A DNA stretch of 64,000 bases from Myxacorys californica WJT36-NPBG1. GTDB taxonomy: Bacteria > Cyanobacteriota > Cyanobacteriia > Leptolyngbyales > Leptolyngbyaceae. The position numbers and the translations under genes are program-made. The notes under the pieces were generated by a model. It made no database searches. It saw only the letters and a list, made by a program, of their open reading frames with translations, and was not told the origin of the DNA. The DNA lies in contig JAHHHO010000022.1 in assembly GCA_019359315.1 (NCBI GenBank), positions 1 through 64,000 of the forward strand. The letters are read 5' to 3'. Positions 40,838 through 49,740 of this stretch are shown piece by piece (the first letter of the stretch is position 1; every line of letters begins with the position of its first letter).

Positions 40838-41345
40838 AGGACTTACGTAAATCATTACAGATGTTTCAGTGCAGCCGTAGGTCTTTACAAACAGAGTGCC
40901 TGTGGTAAGGAGGTTGCTTCTGGCGCAAGGAAGGTTGCTTTCGACGGAAGGAGGGTTGCTTCTGGCGCAAGGAAGGTTGCTTTCGACGGAAGGAGGGTTG
41001 CTTCTGGCGCAAGGAAGGTTGCTTTCGACGGAAGGAAGGTTGCTTCTGGCGCAAGGAAGGTTGCTTTCGACGGAAGGAAGGTTGCTTCTGGTGTAAGGAA
41101 AGTTGCTTCCCAACGCAAGGAAGGTTGCTTCTAGTTTAAGGAAGGTTGCTTCTGGTGTAAGGAAGGTTGCTTCCCAACGCAAGGAAGGTTGCTTCTAGTT
41201 TAAGGAAGGTTGCTTTCGACGGAAGGAAGGCTGCTTCTGCCGTAACGAACCTTGCTTCTAGCGTAAGGAATATTGCTTCTGTGATGAAGTCTAGGTTCGT
41301 GTCGTTATAAGGTCAGTGTTTTGATGTCACCAGTGCGTAAGTCCT
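40838..41345. repeat. 21-bp minisatellite inside a 10-bp inverted repeat
   Basis: AGGACTTACG (40838-40847) and its exact complement CGTAAGTCCT (41336-41345) enclose about 17 tandem units at 40913-41271. Units are 21 bp (two are 22), begin GTTGCTT and end AAGGAAG or AAGGAGG. Two unit types alternate in the left half (CTGGCGC and TCGACGG variants), giving a 42-bp period. Several frames on both strands stay open because the period is a multiple of three; no ribosome site supports translation. Best seen as a non-autonomous element that acquired a tandem array. Confidence 0.85.
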
Positions 41346-41358
41346 GATATAGAGAAAT

Positions 41359-43566
41359 TTAGGACGTGGATTTTCTGGCTTGAATCCACGCTGTCTGACT
41401 GCTCCAAATCACCGTTTGATTAGTCAAGCGAGTCGAGAAAATCCGCTGAATTTGGGCGAGTTCAGTGGGGGACAACACGCGAGCGAGGTGATCTGCATAG
41501 GTGAGTTGACTTGGGTTAGAGGTAAACCAACGATCAATCAACGATTCCGATAGATATACCTCGGTTTGGGTCTGCTCGGTTTGCAACTCGACCTCGAAGC
41601 CTACTTGCTCAAAGTAAGAGTGCAAGTCTTGGGTCGTCCAATTCAGCTTAGGATCCGCAGACTGGCTATAAATTGCTTCCTCGGCTTGCTGCCAGCGATC
41701 GTACAGTTTCGAGTTTACCCAAGACGGATCAGCCAGTCGATACAATCGCTGGGCAGCTCGTGGAACGGATTCTGCTAACACAACTCGCCCATTTGCTGTC
41801 ATCAGCGATGCGAGTGATGCAACCATATCCGCTTTATCGACCTCAGCTTGAAGGGCGTTGCGTCCAATGATGCGATCGAACGGTATGGACTCTGGCAAAG
41901 CTTGCACCAGAATCGGACGAGATAGTTCCGGCAAGGACTGCATTTGCTCACTCAATGCCGCAAAGTCTTTCTCACTTTGCACACGAGCATACACACCTCC
42001 TTCGGGAACTTGACGAATCGCTTCCCACACGAGCAAACCGCTACCTGCATTCAAATCGAGAATCACATGATGGCGCTGCGGCTGTGCGATCGTAAAAATG
42101 CGATCGCGAACCTTCCCTAGCGTTTCTCCCACTTGACCGAGCGAGCGGGCTATCCATCGATCTACACTCGAATTGGCAGGACTTACCGTGAGCGTTTCAG
42201 GCATCTCAATTCCGATTCCTTCGATCAAGGCCGCCAGTTGCGCTTCGCGATCGCGCTGCACCCTGATTCGAATCGAGCCTTCAAATCCTTGCTCTGACGG
42301 TTGATAAAACACTTGACCTTGCAAATTGCTGGGTAGGTACTGCTGTGCGACCCAATGTTCTCGATACGAGTGCGGATAGAGATAGCCTGCTCCATCTCCA
42401 AACCCCTGTCGGTCGCGATTCGAGTCGCGCAGATGCAGCGGTACTTCTGCTTCGCGTTCTCGCTCCACAGCAGATAGCGCATCGAAAAAGCCCATTACAC
42501 TGTTTGATTTGGGTGCAGTCGCAAGATACAGTGCTGCTTGCGCCAGCGGATAGCGACCTTCCGGCATTCCCACCCGATCAAACGCCGTAGCACAAGCATT
42601 CACAACCACGATCGCATTCGGATCAGCGAGTCCCACATCTTCGCCCGCTAAAATCAGCATGCGACGAAAGAGGAATCGCGGATCTTCTCCGGCATACACC
42701 ATCCGCGCCAACCAATACATCGCCGCATCTGGATCAGAACCGCGCAAGCTTTTAATGAAGGCGCTAATCGTGTCAAAGTGGGCATCGCCTTCTTTGTCAT
42801 ACAGAACCGCGCGTTGCTGGATCGACTCTTCCGCGATCGTCATGGTGAGATGAATGATACCTTGGTCGTTCGGTGGTGTCGTTTTGACAGCTAGTTCCAG
42901 TGCATTGAGGAGCGATCTAGCATCCCCATTTGCAACATTCACCAAATGATCAAGTGCGTCTGGATCAAGAGCAATATTTAAGGTTCCATAGCCACGAGTG
43001 CGATCGTGCAACGCTTGCTCAACCACTTGCTTCAGGTCGTCAAACGTGAGTGGTTTGAGTTGGAAAATGCGCGATCGACTGACCAACGCTTTGTTGACTT
43101 CAAAGTAAGGATTCTCGGTCGTCGCTCCAATCAGAATAACAGTTCCATTTTCCACCCACGGCAGCAGCGCATCTTGTTGCGCTTTGTTGAATCGATGGAC
43201 TTCATCGACAAAGAGAATCGTGCGCTGATTCGATTGTCGATATCGCTCCTGGGCAGTTGCGATCGCGTCTCGAATGTCTTTAATACCTGCAAGAACCGCA
43301 TTGATCGCAATGAAATGAGCCTTCGTAGTGTTGGCAATGATTTGTGCGATCGTAGTTTTTCCGGTTCCTGGTGGGCCGGAGAAGATCAGCGAAGACAACT
43401 GATCCGCTTGAATGGCGCGGCGTAATAATCGTCCTTGACCAACGATCTCGGTTTGTCCAATAAATTCATCGATCGTTCTGGGCCGCATTCGAGCAGCAAG
43501 TGGGGCTTCTTCAGAAGCGCGACGAGGCAAGTCAAATAGATCCACGGGCTTAAGAAAGGCTGTCAC
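41359..43566 (-). CDS. rarA: RarA/MgsA-type clamp-loader ATPase fused to a methyltransferase-like domain
   Basis: 735 residues. Residues 1-430 are a RarA (MgsA/WRNIP1) ATPase: Walker A GPPGTGKT at 64-71, Walker [11 protein letters not shown] at about 117-126, [11 protein letters not shown], and the RarA domain [20 protein letters not shown]. RarA works at stalled replication forks. About 290 further residues form a class I SAM-methyltransferase-like domain with motif [15 protein letters not shown] near 503, and DRIIGRNAL. Bacterial RarA normally ends near 440; the longer form is known to me from cyanobacteria. Whether the added domain is active is not evident. It is a single gene. Confidence 0.9.
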   Translation of the reverse strand: MTAFLKPVDLFDLPRRASEEAPLAARMRPRTIDEFIGQTEIVGQGRLLRRAIQADQLSSLIFSGPPGTGKTTIAQIIANTTKAHFIAINAVLAGIKDIRDAIATAQERYRQSNQRTILFVDEVHRFNKAQQDALLPWVENGTVILIGATTENPYFEVNKALVSRSRIFQLKPLTFDDLKQVVEQALHDRTRGYGTLNIALDPDALDHLVNVANGDARSLLNALELAVKTTPPNDQGIIHLTMTIAEESIQQRAVLYDKEGDAHFDTISAFIKSLRGSDPDAAMYWLARMVYAGEDPRFLFRRMLILAGEDVGLADPNAIVVVNACATAFDRVGMPEGRYPLAQAALYLATAPKSNSVMGFFDALSAVEREREAEVPLHLRDSNRDRQGFGDGAGYLYPHSYREHWVAQQYLPSNLQGQVFYQPSEQGFEGSIRIRVQRDREAQLAALIEGIGIEMPETLTVSPANSSVDRWIARSLGQVGETLGKVRDRIFTIAQPQRHHVILDLNAGSGLLVWEAIRQVPEGGVYARVQSEKDFAALSEQMQSLPELSRPILVQALPESIPFDRIIGRNALQAEVDKADMVASLASLMTANGRVVLAESVPRAAQRLYRLADPSWVNSKLYDRWQQAEEAIYSQSADPKLNWTTQDLHSYFEQVGFEVELQTEQTQTEVYLSESLIDRWFTSNPSQLTYADHLARVLSPTELAQIQRIFSTRLTNQTVIWSSQTAWIQARKSTS

Positions 43567-44158
43567 AACTGAGAAATAAACTGTAGCACTGTAAGCTTTC
43601 TCCTTTGCTTACAGGAGTAATACCAAGTTAAACAAGATCTGCTAGGAATGAGGTCAACTGCCTTCAGGGTGTCGGATACTCATTCTGATCGCAGGACGAC
43701 ACTCGATGGGTCAATCCTCAACATCAATCCTCAACAATAGTGACTCAATAGCCTCACTTGACGAGCCAATGGCACAAACTGACTAGGGAAGATACTGAAT
43801 TGACGGGTCAATGGACTGCATTGGTTAGGGAAGATACTGAATCAATCGACTAGGAGAGATACTGAATCGACGCGTCGATGGCACGAACCGACTAGGGAAG
43901 ATACTGAATCGAGGGATGGAGCGATTGAACGCACAGGACGATTAGCGTTGCAGAGCTTCCCAAGAAGTGCTTCCCTACTCTTGCTGTCCCTGTTGCGAGA
44001 GATTTTTTAGGGCATTTGCCGCAACGATTGATTTGGTATGAGTTGACTGCAATACCTAAAATCCAGCAAAGCTGCGTTATTTAGAACCGCCGAGAATTAA
44101 AGAAGTCAGTGCTGACCCCTTTCGTTTATAGTGGGTAGCTGACTCTTTGAGAACATCC
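43567..44158. other. Gene-free divergent spacer holding the 42-bp array
   Basis: 592 bp between the divergent rarA and acyltransferase genes. It contains the repeat array described separately, a CTCAACATCAATCCTCAAC tandem phrase just before it (about 43718-43737), and promoters that I could not pinpoint. No gene was supported. Confidence 0.55.
43758..43908. repeat. 42-bp tandem array with a covarying dyad
   Basis: Full units lie at 43758-43799, 43800-43841 and 43867-43908, with a 25-bp partial unit at 43842-43866. Each ends AGGGAAGATACTGAA (AGGAGAG in the partial one). Each full unit opens with a dyad: TTGACGAGCCAA, TTGACGGGTCAA and TCGACGCGTCGA. In the last, both arms changed together (T-A to C-G), so the symmetry is preserved. 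No coding sense was found. Confidence 0.85.
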
Positions 44159-45094
44159 ATGACTAGGGATTGGGATAGCAAAAAAGCGAGAGAAAATCGG
44201 TTTGATGGCTGGTCACTAGAGGGACGAGACCCCAGCGTCATTCAAGCCCTTCTGCCGTTAGGAGACTGGCTCTATCGCCACTATTTTCGGGTGACAAGCG
44301 ATGGCTGGCAGCACTTACCCCCATCGGGAAAGATGTTGATTGTCGGATCTCACAATGGCGGCATGATCGCCCCAGACACCTTGATGTTTATGGTGGACTG
44401 GTTTCACCGCTTTGGTGCAGAACGATTAGTGTATGGGCTGATGCACCCCAACGTCTGGATGGTTCCTGGGTATTCCAAACTGACGGTGCAATTAGGAGCC
44501 ATCCGAGCGCATCCTCACATGGCAGCGGCTGCTCTGCAAAAGGATGCAGCAGTCTTGGTCTACCCTGGCGGCGCTGAAGATTTATGGCGACCGCACCACG
44601 ATCGTCATCGCATTCACTTTGCAGGACGGAAAGGGTTTATTAAACTCGCCCTGCGAGAAGGGGTGCCCATTGTTCCGGCGATCTCGATCGGTGCTCACGA
44701 GACGCTGATCATTCTGGCGAATCTCTACCCGCAACTGCGACAACTGCACGAGTGGGGAATGCCGTGGCCGTTGGGGATTGATCCGATCGTCTTTCCCGTT
44801 TACCTAGGATTGCCGTGGGGATTAGCAGTGGGTCCGTTGCCTAACATTCCGTTGCCTGTGCAGATCCACACTCGGGTGTGTGCGCCGATCGTGTTTGAGC
44901 GCGCAGGTCGGGCAGCGGCAAACGATCGGGACTATGTCGATGCCTGCTATGAGCAAGTCTGTATGCAGATGCAACAGGAACTCGATCGACTTGTGCAAGG
45001 GTTGGACGGTCTCGCTCCCAATGGCGGTGGCGTCGAGCCGTTGCCTAACGAAGCCGTAGGAACTGGCAGCCCTATGGATGTTGCAGACGTGTGA
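44159..45094 (+). CDS. Lysophospholipid acyltransferase-like protein
   Basis: 311 residues from the ATG at 44159; a TTG four codons upstream is in frame. Acyltransferase-superfamily features: catalytic-type histidine in LIVGSHNGGMIAPD, then VYPGGAEDLWRP and GRKGFIKLALREGVPIVPA, which match the glycerol-acceptor block of PlsC and DGAT2-like enzymes. The canonical HX4D is stretched here to H-x7-D, as in relatives that acylate neutral or unusual acceptors. No strong membrane helix is present, so it is probably peripheral. The C-terminal 30 residues are repeat-like in DNA (GCCGTTGCCTAACGAAGCC) and may be acquired. Confidence 0.85.
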   Translation: MTRDWDSKKARENRFDGWSLEGRDPSVIQALLPLGDWLYRHYFRVTSDGWQHLPPSGKMLIVGSHNGGMIAPDTLMFMVDWFHRFGAERLVYGLMHPNVWMVPGYSKLTVQLGAIRAHPHMAAAALQKDAAVLVYPGGAEDLWRPHHDRHRIHFAGRKGFIKLALREGVPIVPAISIGAHETLIILANLYPQLRQLHEWGMPWPLGIDPIVFPVYLGLPWGLAVGPLPNIPLPVQIHTRVCAPIVFERAGRAAANDRDYVDACYEQVCMQMQQELDRLVQGLDGLAPNGGGVEPLPNEAVGTGSPMDVADV

Positions 45095-45157
45095 AAACGG
45101 CGAAAGTTGTTCATCCGCCGTCCAGCTAGAAAAATCTGATCTTAGTTCGGAAGGTGG

Positions 45158-45340
45158 GTGTTAGCTCTCTTCTTCCAATTGGAACTGCTTCTAAAATTAT
45201 TGCCAACTGAATCGCAACTCCGATTGGAGCGTTGGGAGATCGATTCCGAAGACACGCAAATTACTTTAGTGATTCGCTCTATTCAAACTCAAATTCACTG
45301 TTCAGGTTGTCAAAGGTTAAGCTATCGGGCGGAGTTTGTA
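45158..45340 (+). pseudogene. ISL3-family transposase, N-terminal remnant
   Basis: From a GTG at 45158 about 60 codons resemble the N-terminus of ISL3 transposases: LELLLKLLPTESQLRLERWE, then ITLVIRSIQTQIHCSGCQRL, with the CxxC of the zinc-binding lead. The frame then degenerates and stops at 45388, far short of the usual 400-plus residues. No catalytic DDE region follows. Confidence 0.7.
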
Positions 45341-45406
45341 AAATGTTCTGTGTCAGAGGGTCAGAAGTTTGATCTAATAAACCTCTGAACCGAAAGAACA
45401 ACGATT

Positions 45407-45498
45407 ATGACATTTCGACCTGAATTGCTCGATGAATTGCTGAAACACTATCAAAGTCCGGACGACTTAGTAGGAGAAGGAGAAATTCTGAAACAGCA
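45407..45498 (+). pseudogene. IS256-family transposase, N-terminal remnant
   Basis: An ATG at 45407 opens about 30 codons typical of IS256/Mutator transposase starts: MTFRPELLDELLKHYQSPDD, then LVGEGEILKQQL. The match ends where the opposing ZIP-like gene terminates (45500). Beyond that the frame merely mirrors that gene. It lies directly after the ISL3 remnant, so at least two insertions decayed here. Confidence 0.7.
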
Positions 45499-45499
45499 G

Positions 45500-46288
45500 C
45501 TACAACACCAGCAGCAGCGCAGCATATCCAACTGCCCCCACCGCAAATGCCCAGAAGCGGCTTTCTCGTTCTTCTGGCAGTTCTTCTTTTAATACATTAA
45601 GCACAATACCACCCGCTAAAAATGCAAACAGAATTGCGATCGCAGCGTTAGAGAGTTTTGTGCCACTACCGATCGCCCAACCTGCAATCACAGCAGCGGC
45701 TAAAATCCAGCGTCCGGCGTGGTCGTACATCTTCTTGTGGTGTTCGCGCAAGCCATAGTCATTCACGATAAAGTGCAGGGCCATAGCGATCGCGAAAAAT
45801 AGCAGACTTGTTAACCCTGACACTTCCCGATGCAGCAGCAGGTAGCCAATCAACGCATTATAAATAGCAAAGGAAGCCATGTGTAGCCAGAACATTTCAG
45901 TACTGGTCACATCTCCATTGCCCATCTCTTGGCTTCGTCGCCGTGATATTTTCGCGGCTCGTTCCAATCCGTAAAATACAGCTAGACCAAATAACGCCAA
46001 CAAATAGATGTGATGTTCTAGAAACGCTAGTTCTACATTTAAGTCTTGCTGGATCGTTTTCTGGGCGTCGCTTAGATCAGGCAGAATATGTACAAACACA
46101 TAAGCAACCGAAACACCACTGCTAAATGAGAGCCAATAGCTACGAGGAGTTGCTTGAAGAAACCGTAATCGACTAGAGAACAGGTGAATTAGTGCCAATC
46201 CTACAGCCAGAAATCCTGTTAATATAATTAGCTCTATTGAAGGGACAGATGCTTCAGGAATTGCAGCAAGCATATTTATAGAGTTCAT
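45500..46288 (-). CDS. ZIP-like multi-pass membrane protein
   Basis: 262 residues with about seven or eight hydrophobic helices. The sequence VAYVFVHILPDLSDAQ resembles the histidine-containing helix of ZIP metal transporters, and NALIGYLLL plus HFIVNDYGLREHHKKMYDH add further histidines. Classical ZIP metal-site motifs (HSxxDG, HE) are not clear, so transport of zinc or iron is a guess. The C-terminus ends exactly at the junction with the IS256 remnant, so it could be slightly altered. The gene is isolated. Confidence 0.65.
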   Translation of the reverse strand: MNSINMLAAIPEASVPSIELIILTGFLAVGLALIHLFSSRLRFLQATPRSYWLSFSSGVSVAYVFVHILPDLSDAQKTIQQDLNVELAFLEHHIYLLALFGLAVFYGLERAAKISRRRSQEMGNGDVTSTEMFWLHMASFAIYNALIGYLLLHREVSGLTSLLFFAIAMALHFIVNDYGLREHHKKMYDHAGRWILAAAVIAGWAIGSGTKLSNAAIAILFAFLAGGIVLNVLKEELPEERESRFWAFAVGAVGYAALLLVL

Positions 46289-46766
46289 TACAATTATCCA
46301 TTAGCTTGCTTAAAACCAGATTTTAGCAAGTCTTCCAATCGGTGGATCTTGGAATTAAGTTTTGTTAATCAGAATAAATTGGAATCATTCTTTGCCTCAT
46401 TAACTGGAGTGCCCATGCAGTAATGCCTGCGATCGCTAACAAGGCTTGCCCGATCCAAGCAGCAATGCAATAACCTTTCCAGTTTGCGTGTTGCATCATG
46501 CTTTTCCAGTTTCCATTACCTGACGCTACACTTCCTCTACAATTTGCTGATCCCGCTGCTGAAACGATCCCTCTCGGCTTCCTTACACAATCATCTCCAC
46601 TTGTTGTTCTAGAGTCAGTGGCTTTTTGGCGAAAGTCTGATAGAATCTCTGAGGATTTTAATTGACGACTTTAAGCAAGATTACGAGAAGTTACTGTAAG
46701 AATTCAAAGTAATCGGCGCTAATTGTTGAACATTCAAAATTCACGGAATGAATCAGGAGAACACGA
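46289..46766. other. Spacer with a possible small gene and a decayed reading frame
   Basis: 478 bp. A 44-codon minus-strand frame at 46365-46499 is listed separately. On the minus strand around 46640-46520, codons for AKKPLTLEQQVEMIV are followed by stops, which suggests a decayed gene, but I cannot name it. Nothing else was recognised. Confidence 0.4.
46365..46499 (-). CDS. Possible 44-residue single-span membrane protein
   Basis: A short frame with start ATGATG and stop TAA. It encodes a basic lead (MMQHANWKGY), one hydrophobic stretch of about 20 residues (IAAWIGQALLAIAGITAWAL) and a polar tail with RQRMIPIYSD. That is the build of a small membrane protein. It begins on the same strand upstream of the ZIP-like gene. 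No homologue is known to me and no strong ribosome site was seen. Confidence 0.35.
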   Translation of the reverse strand: MMQHANWKGYCIAAWIGQALLAIAGITAWALQLMRQRMIPIYSD

Positions 46767-47126
46767 ATGCATTATCGGATACTCACGCTTGGATCGCTCC
46801 TGCTCCTGCTCGTTGGGTTTTCTGTGCCAATGGCTCGTGCAGAATCAACGATCGCGAATTTTACAGCAGGTTCCAATTCTGCAATTCCGTCTATGACCCC
46901 ATATGATGTAGTTTTCTTGGCGTATCAAGGATACTTTCGTAACCAAGGACTGAGAGGGTATGGAGCCTTTGCCGATGGCTGCAATCAAGGAAAGTTGACT
47001 GCTCAAGATGTGGTTGAAGCAGCAATCAAAGCCAATCAATTACCTAGGACGATTGTGAATAATCGGGGCTTCATGAATGCTGTAGATGCGAACATGAAGG
47101 CATTTAAAAATAACTCTGGTGCATGA
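46767..47126 (+). CDS. Small exported protein, hypothetical
   Basis: 119 residues; the ATG follows CAGGAG by nine bases. A signal peptide is clear: MHYRI, hydrophobic LTLGSLLLLLVGFSVPM, cleavage near ARAES. The mature part, about 93 residues, contains YDVVFLAYQGYFRNQGLRGY and KLTAQDVVEAAIKANQLP and has one cysteine. Similar short exported proteins occur in cyanobacteria but I know no function. It is a single gene. Confidence 0.7.
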   Translation: MHYRILTLGSLLLLLVGFSVPMARAESTIANFTAGSNSAIPSMTPYDVVFLAYQGYFRNQGLRGYGAFADGCNQGKLTAQDVVEAAIKANQLPRTIVNNRGFMNAVDANMKAFKNNSGA

Positions 47127-47185
47127 GAGTTCAACTGTCATCTAATAAAATTCCGGGCGTTGAATAATAGAAGTATGAATTGAGG

Positions 47186-47235
47186 CTAAGTACAGGACAA
47201 AGGTTTTTGTCTTGTACTTTTTGTCCTGTACTTAG
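47186..47235. mobile_element. 50-bp palindromic remnant with CTAAGTACAGGACAAA ends
   Basis: CTAAGTACAGGACAAA (47186-47201) and its exact complement (47220-47235) lie almost back to back. The same ends, with one change on the left, bound the 276-bp element at 49465-49740. This is the smallest possible derivative of that element, or its internally deleted form, and may act as a terminator for the preceding gene. Confidence 0.7.
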
Positions 47236-47343
47236 ATTAGCTAGTTGTAATGCGCTTCATCTACCCCATAAGTTGACGATCTTTGTGCCAAATCTAGCAT
47301 TACACTTCAGCAACGCCGCCTTTGATTGTCTTTCTCCACAAGT

Positions 47344-48258
47344 CTAGTTCACTAGCCCTTCCCTTTGCCTTGATTTCTGTCGCATGGCGTCTCCCACCAC
47401 GACATTTAACTCACTCCCCAATAACATCGCAAATGCACTGAGGTAGAGCCACAACAGCAGGATGATGGCTGCCCCGATCGCGCCATAGGCTTGGTTATAG
47501 TAGCCAAAGCGTGAAACATAAAACCGAAGTAGCCCAGAGAGAACTGCCCACAGGAGCGCTGCCAAAATGGCTCCCGGCATAATTGGGGTTCCTTTGCGCC
47601 AGCGACTCGTTCCAAAACGGTAAATAAAACCAAGGGAGAGCGCCACAATTCCTAACGCGATCGGTAGACTCAGCAGATGCCAGTACCGAAACAGGCTGGG
47701 AGCCATCGTGCCGCTGCGCTGCGCCACAACCGTGACGCTCACATCACCAATAAAGATGACCAGCAAAGCGATGACGAGCAATAGAAAGGTTCCTAAACTC
47801 AGTCCAATCGAGACCAGCTTTGCCTTCCAGAAGGGACGAACGCGATCGCGAGGGATTTGATGAATTTGATCTAACGCCGCCATTGCCGCTCCTAGCACGC
47901 TGGAGGACACCCAAATCGCTGCCAGGAAACTGAGCGAGAAAAGTCCCCGAGTGCGGGCGATACTCAGTTGCGGCAGAACTTTTTGAATCAGTATCATTGC
48001 TTCATTTGGGATGACGCCACTCACTTGATGAGTGAAGTGACGAAATTCTGACTCTGGAATATTCAGCAGCCCGATCGCGGTTAGAACGACCAGAATTGCT
48101 GGAAATAGCGCAAAGACAGCGTTATAAGCGATTTCTGCGGATAGACCAAATAAACGATGCTGCCCACTGCGGCGAATCACTTCTGATATCACCCCAATGT
48201 TGAGATACTTGAAAAACCGAAAAAAACGGGCAGTTAGATTAGACACAGTTGAAATCAA
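47344..48258 (-). CDS. YihY/BrkB-family inner membrane protein
   Basis: 304 residues with six likely membrane helices. Family signatures: SAEIAYNAVFALFPAILVVL (about 40-59), a loop FRHFTHQVSGVIPNEA, WVSSSVLGAAMAALDQIH and the late GSELNVVVGDAMRQ. The family was once annotated as ribonuclease BN and as a virulence factor; its true role, perhaps transport, is not settled. The final helix pair contains YNQAYGAIGAAIILLLWLYL, which is diagnostic. It is separated from the RarD-like gene by about 75 bp and may be co-transcribed. Confidence 0.88.
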   Translation of the reverse strand: MISTVSNLTARFFRFFKYLNIGVISEVIRRSGQHRLFGLSAEIAYNAVFALFPAILVVLTAIGLLNIPESEFRHFTHQVSGVIPNEAMILIQKVLPQLSIARTRGLFSLSFLAAIWVSSSVLGAAMAALDQIHQIPRDRVRPFWKAKLVSIGLSLGTFLLLVIALLVIFIGDVSVTVVAQRSGTMAPSLFRYWHLLSLPIALGIVALSLGFIYRFGTSRWRKGTPIMPGAILAALLWAVLSGLLRFYVSRFGYYNQAYGAIGAAIILLLWLYLSAFAMLLGSELNVVVGDAMRQKSRQREGLVN

Positions 48259-48334
48259 AGCAAGTGCTTGAACATTTGATCGTGAATCCGAGTTTGTTGC
48301 GCGAGTACAGGTTGCGTTGAGAAGAGTCTAAGTT

Positions 48335-49243
48335 TTATGTTGCCACTTGCCCCGTCCTCAAGGAAGTTACTGAGTAAATCACAAGCGCTGTCCAAATCAA
48401 GGTAAAGGTGACAGTGTGAGTCAGAGTGAAAGGCTCATGGTAGAGGAACACGCCTAACAAAAGCTGCAGACTGGGTGCAAGGTACTGAAAAAATCCCAAT
48501 GTTGAGAGCCGTAACCGTTTAGCGGCATTGTTGAACCAGAGCAGCGGAAATGAAGTCACCACACCACAGCCGACAAACAAAGCGGTCAGCCATCCATTGA
48601 TCCCTAAATGTCCTGTTCCCTGGCTTGCCAAGTATTCAACGAATATCAATGCGGCAGGAGTTGCTAAGCCTGTTTCTACCGTTAAGCCGACCAGTGGCGT
48701 GACCGGAATTAGTTTACGCAGAAAACCATACAGCGCAAACGATCCGGCTAAACCAATCGCAATCCAAGGGATTTGACCAAAGTTCCTTACAAAGTTTGCT
48801 ACTCCCACTGCCGCCAGCACCACCGCGATCGTTTGCCCCCGATTCAATCGCTCTTTGAGAAACACAGATCCCAGTAACACACTGACCAGAGGATTGATGT
48901 AGTATCCCAAACTCGCTTCAACAACCTGATTGATCGTAATGCTGTAGATGAACAATCCCCAGTTGAAGGAAATCAGAACAGTTGTCATTAGTAAAGCACT
49001 CAGCGTTTTAGGGTCGCGTGCTAATTGACGCAACTCAGCTCCACGCTGTTGAAGCACAAGAAGTACAGTTAGAAAGACCATCGACCAAATGATTCGGTGG
49101 CTGAGGATTTCTAAGGCTGGAATTTGTCCGAACAACTTCCAGTACAGTGGAACAATCCCCCAAGCGGTATACGCTAAAACAGCATAGAGTGCGCCAATTC
49201 TAGTCAACCTAGGCGATGAGGCGGAAACGACAGAATTCTTCAA
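48335..49243 (-). CDS. rarD: RarD-type EamA-family transporter
   Basis: 302 residues, about ten membrane helices in two EamA repeats. RarD signatures: AYTAWGIVPLYWKLFGQIPA, LEILSHRIIWSMVFL, FNWGLFIYSITINQVVEASL, GYYINPLVSVLLGSVFLKER and FFQYLAPSLQLLLGVFLYHE. RarD proteins belong to the drug/metabolite transporter superfamily; E. coli RarD was linked with chloramphenicol sensitivity, and the substrate is uncertain. It lies upstream of the BrkB-type gene on the same strand. Family call is secure. Confidence 0.88.
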   Translation of the reverse strand: MKNSVVSASSPRLTRIGALYAVLAYTAWGIVPLYWKLFGQIPALEILSHRIIWSMVFLTVLLVLQQRGAELRQLARDPKTLSALLMTTVLISFNWGLFIYSITINQVVEASLGYYINPLVSVLLGSVFLKERLNRGQTIAVVLAAVGVANFVRNFGQIPWIAIGLAGSFALYGFLRKLIPVTPLVGLTVETGLATPAALIFVEYLASQGTGHLGINGWLTALFVGCGVVTSFPLLWFNNAAKRLRLSTLGFFQYLAPSLQLLLGVFLYHEPFTLTHTVTFTLIWTALVIYSVTSLRTGQVAT

Positions 49244-49464
49244 GGGAGATGCTGAATGATGAACAGAAGTCTATCTTAGCGATCGCGATCGCCATTCATC
49301 CAGTCACAGTTTGCTGGTGAACTAGGCAATACAGATGCTTAGCAAGAATGTAAATCCACCTGTAAATTCTTCTGGGATGAAGCTTTAGAGCTGACAAAAC
49401 TTATATTGTAAAATCCCCATCCTCTCTACCCCATCCCTTTGGTAGAAGATCATATGCAAATCAA
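49244..49464. other. Spacer upstream of the RarD-type gene
   Basis: Promoter-containing gap with a GCGATCGCGATCGCC HIP1 doublet near 49279. No gene, RNA or operator could be supported. It abuts the 276-bp element described next. Confidence 0.4.
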
Positions 49465-49740
49465 CTAAGTACGGGACAAAAACTTGCAAAGTGGGAACAG
49501 GAAAGGGTTTCATGCAAATAGCAATAAATGATATGAGACCCTATGCATCAGATTACCGAATTACGCTGCACCTGGGAGCCTCATCTCGGCTGGCATGGTG
49601 CACGAGTCACCTTTCTGGCTTTGTTCCTCGTCGCCCTGTATCGGTTCAAAACGGTGAATCTGGCTCGGCAGATTCTGCTGAATCTAGAGAGCCGCATGGC
49701 TGGATATTTTGCTGTTTTACGATTTTTGTCCTGTACTTAG
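49465..49740 (+). mobile_element. 276-bp non-autonomous element with transposase remnant
   Basis: The left end CTAAGTACGGGACAAAA (from 49465) and right end TTTTGTCCTGTACTTAG (to 49740) are inverted repeats of 17 bp with one mismatch. Inside, a frame at 49543-49740 reads MHQITELRCTWEPHLGWHGA, then FLALFLVALYRFKTVNLARQ, resembling the start of IS4-type transposases. The catalytic part is gone. No target duplication was seen. Its right end forms the last codons of the neighbouring gene. Confidence 0.75.

Noticed and set aside
40796-41182. Repeat-containing minus-strand frames with seven-residue units
   Set aside because: The frames are open only because the array period is 21 bp; several frames are open at once and no ribosome site precedes any of them.
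40838-41345. CRISPR array
   Set aside because: The repeats are contiguous 21-bp units without unique spacers, and no cas genes are near.
45407-45592. Complete small protein from the 61-codon frame
   Set aside because: Only the first ~30 codons match IS256 transposases; the rest mirrors the opposing ZIP-like gene.
46520-46640. Minus-strand decayed frame containing AKKPLTLEQQVEMIV
   Set aside because: Stops interrupt it and no family could be named, so it is only mentioned in the spacer entry.
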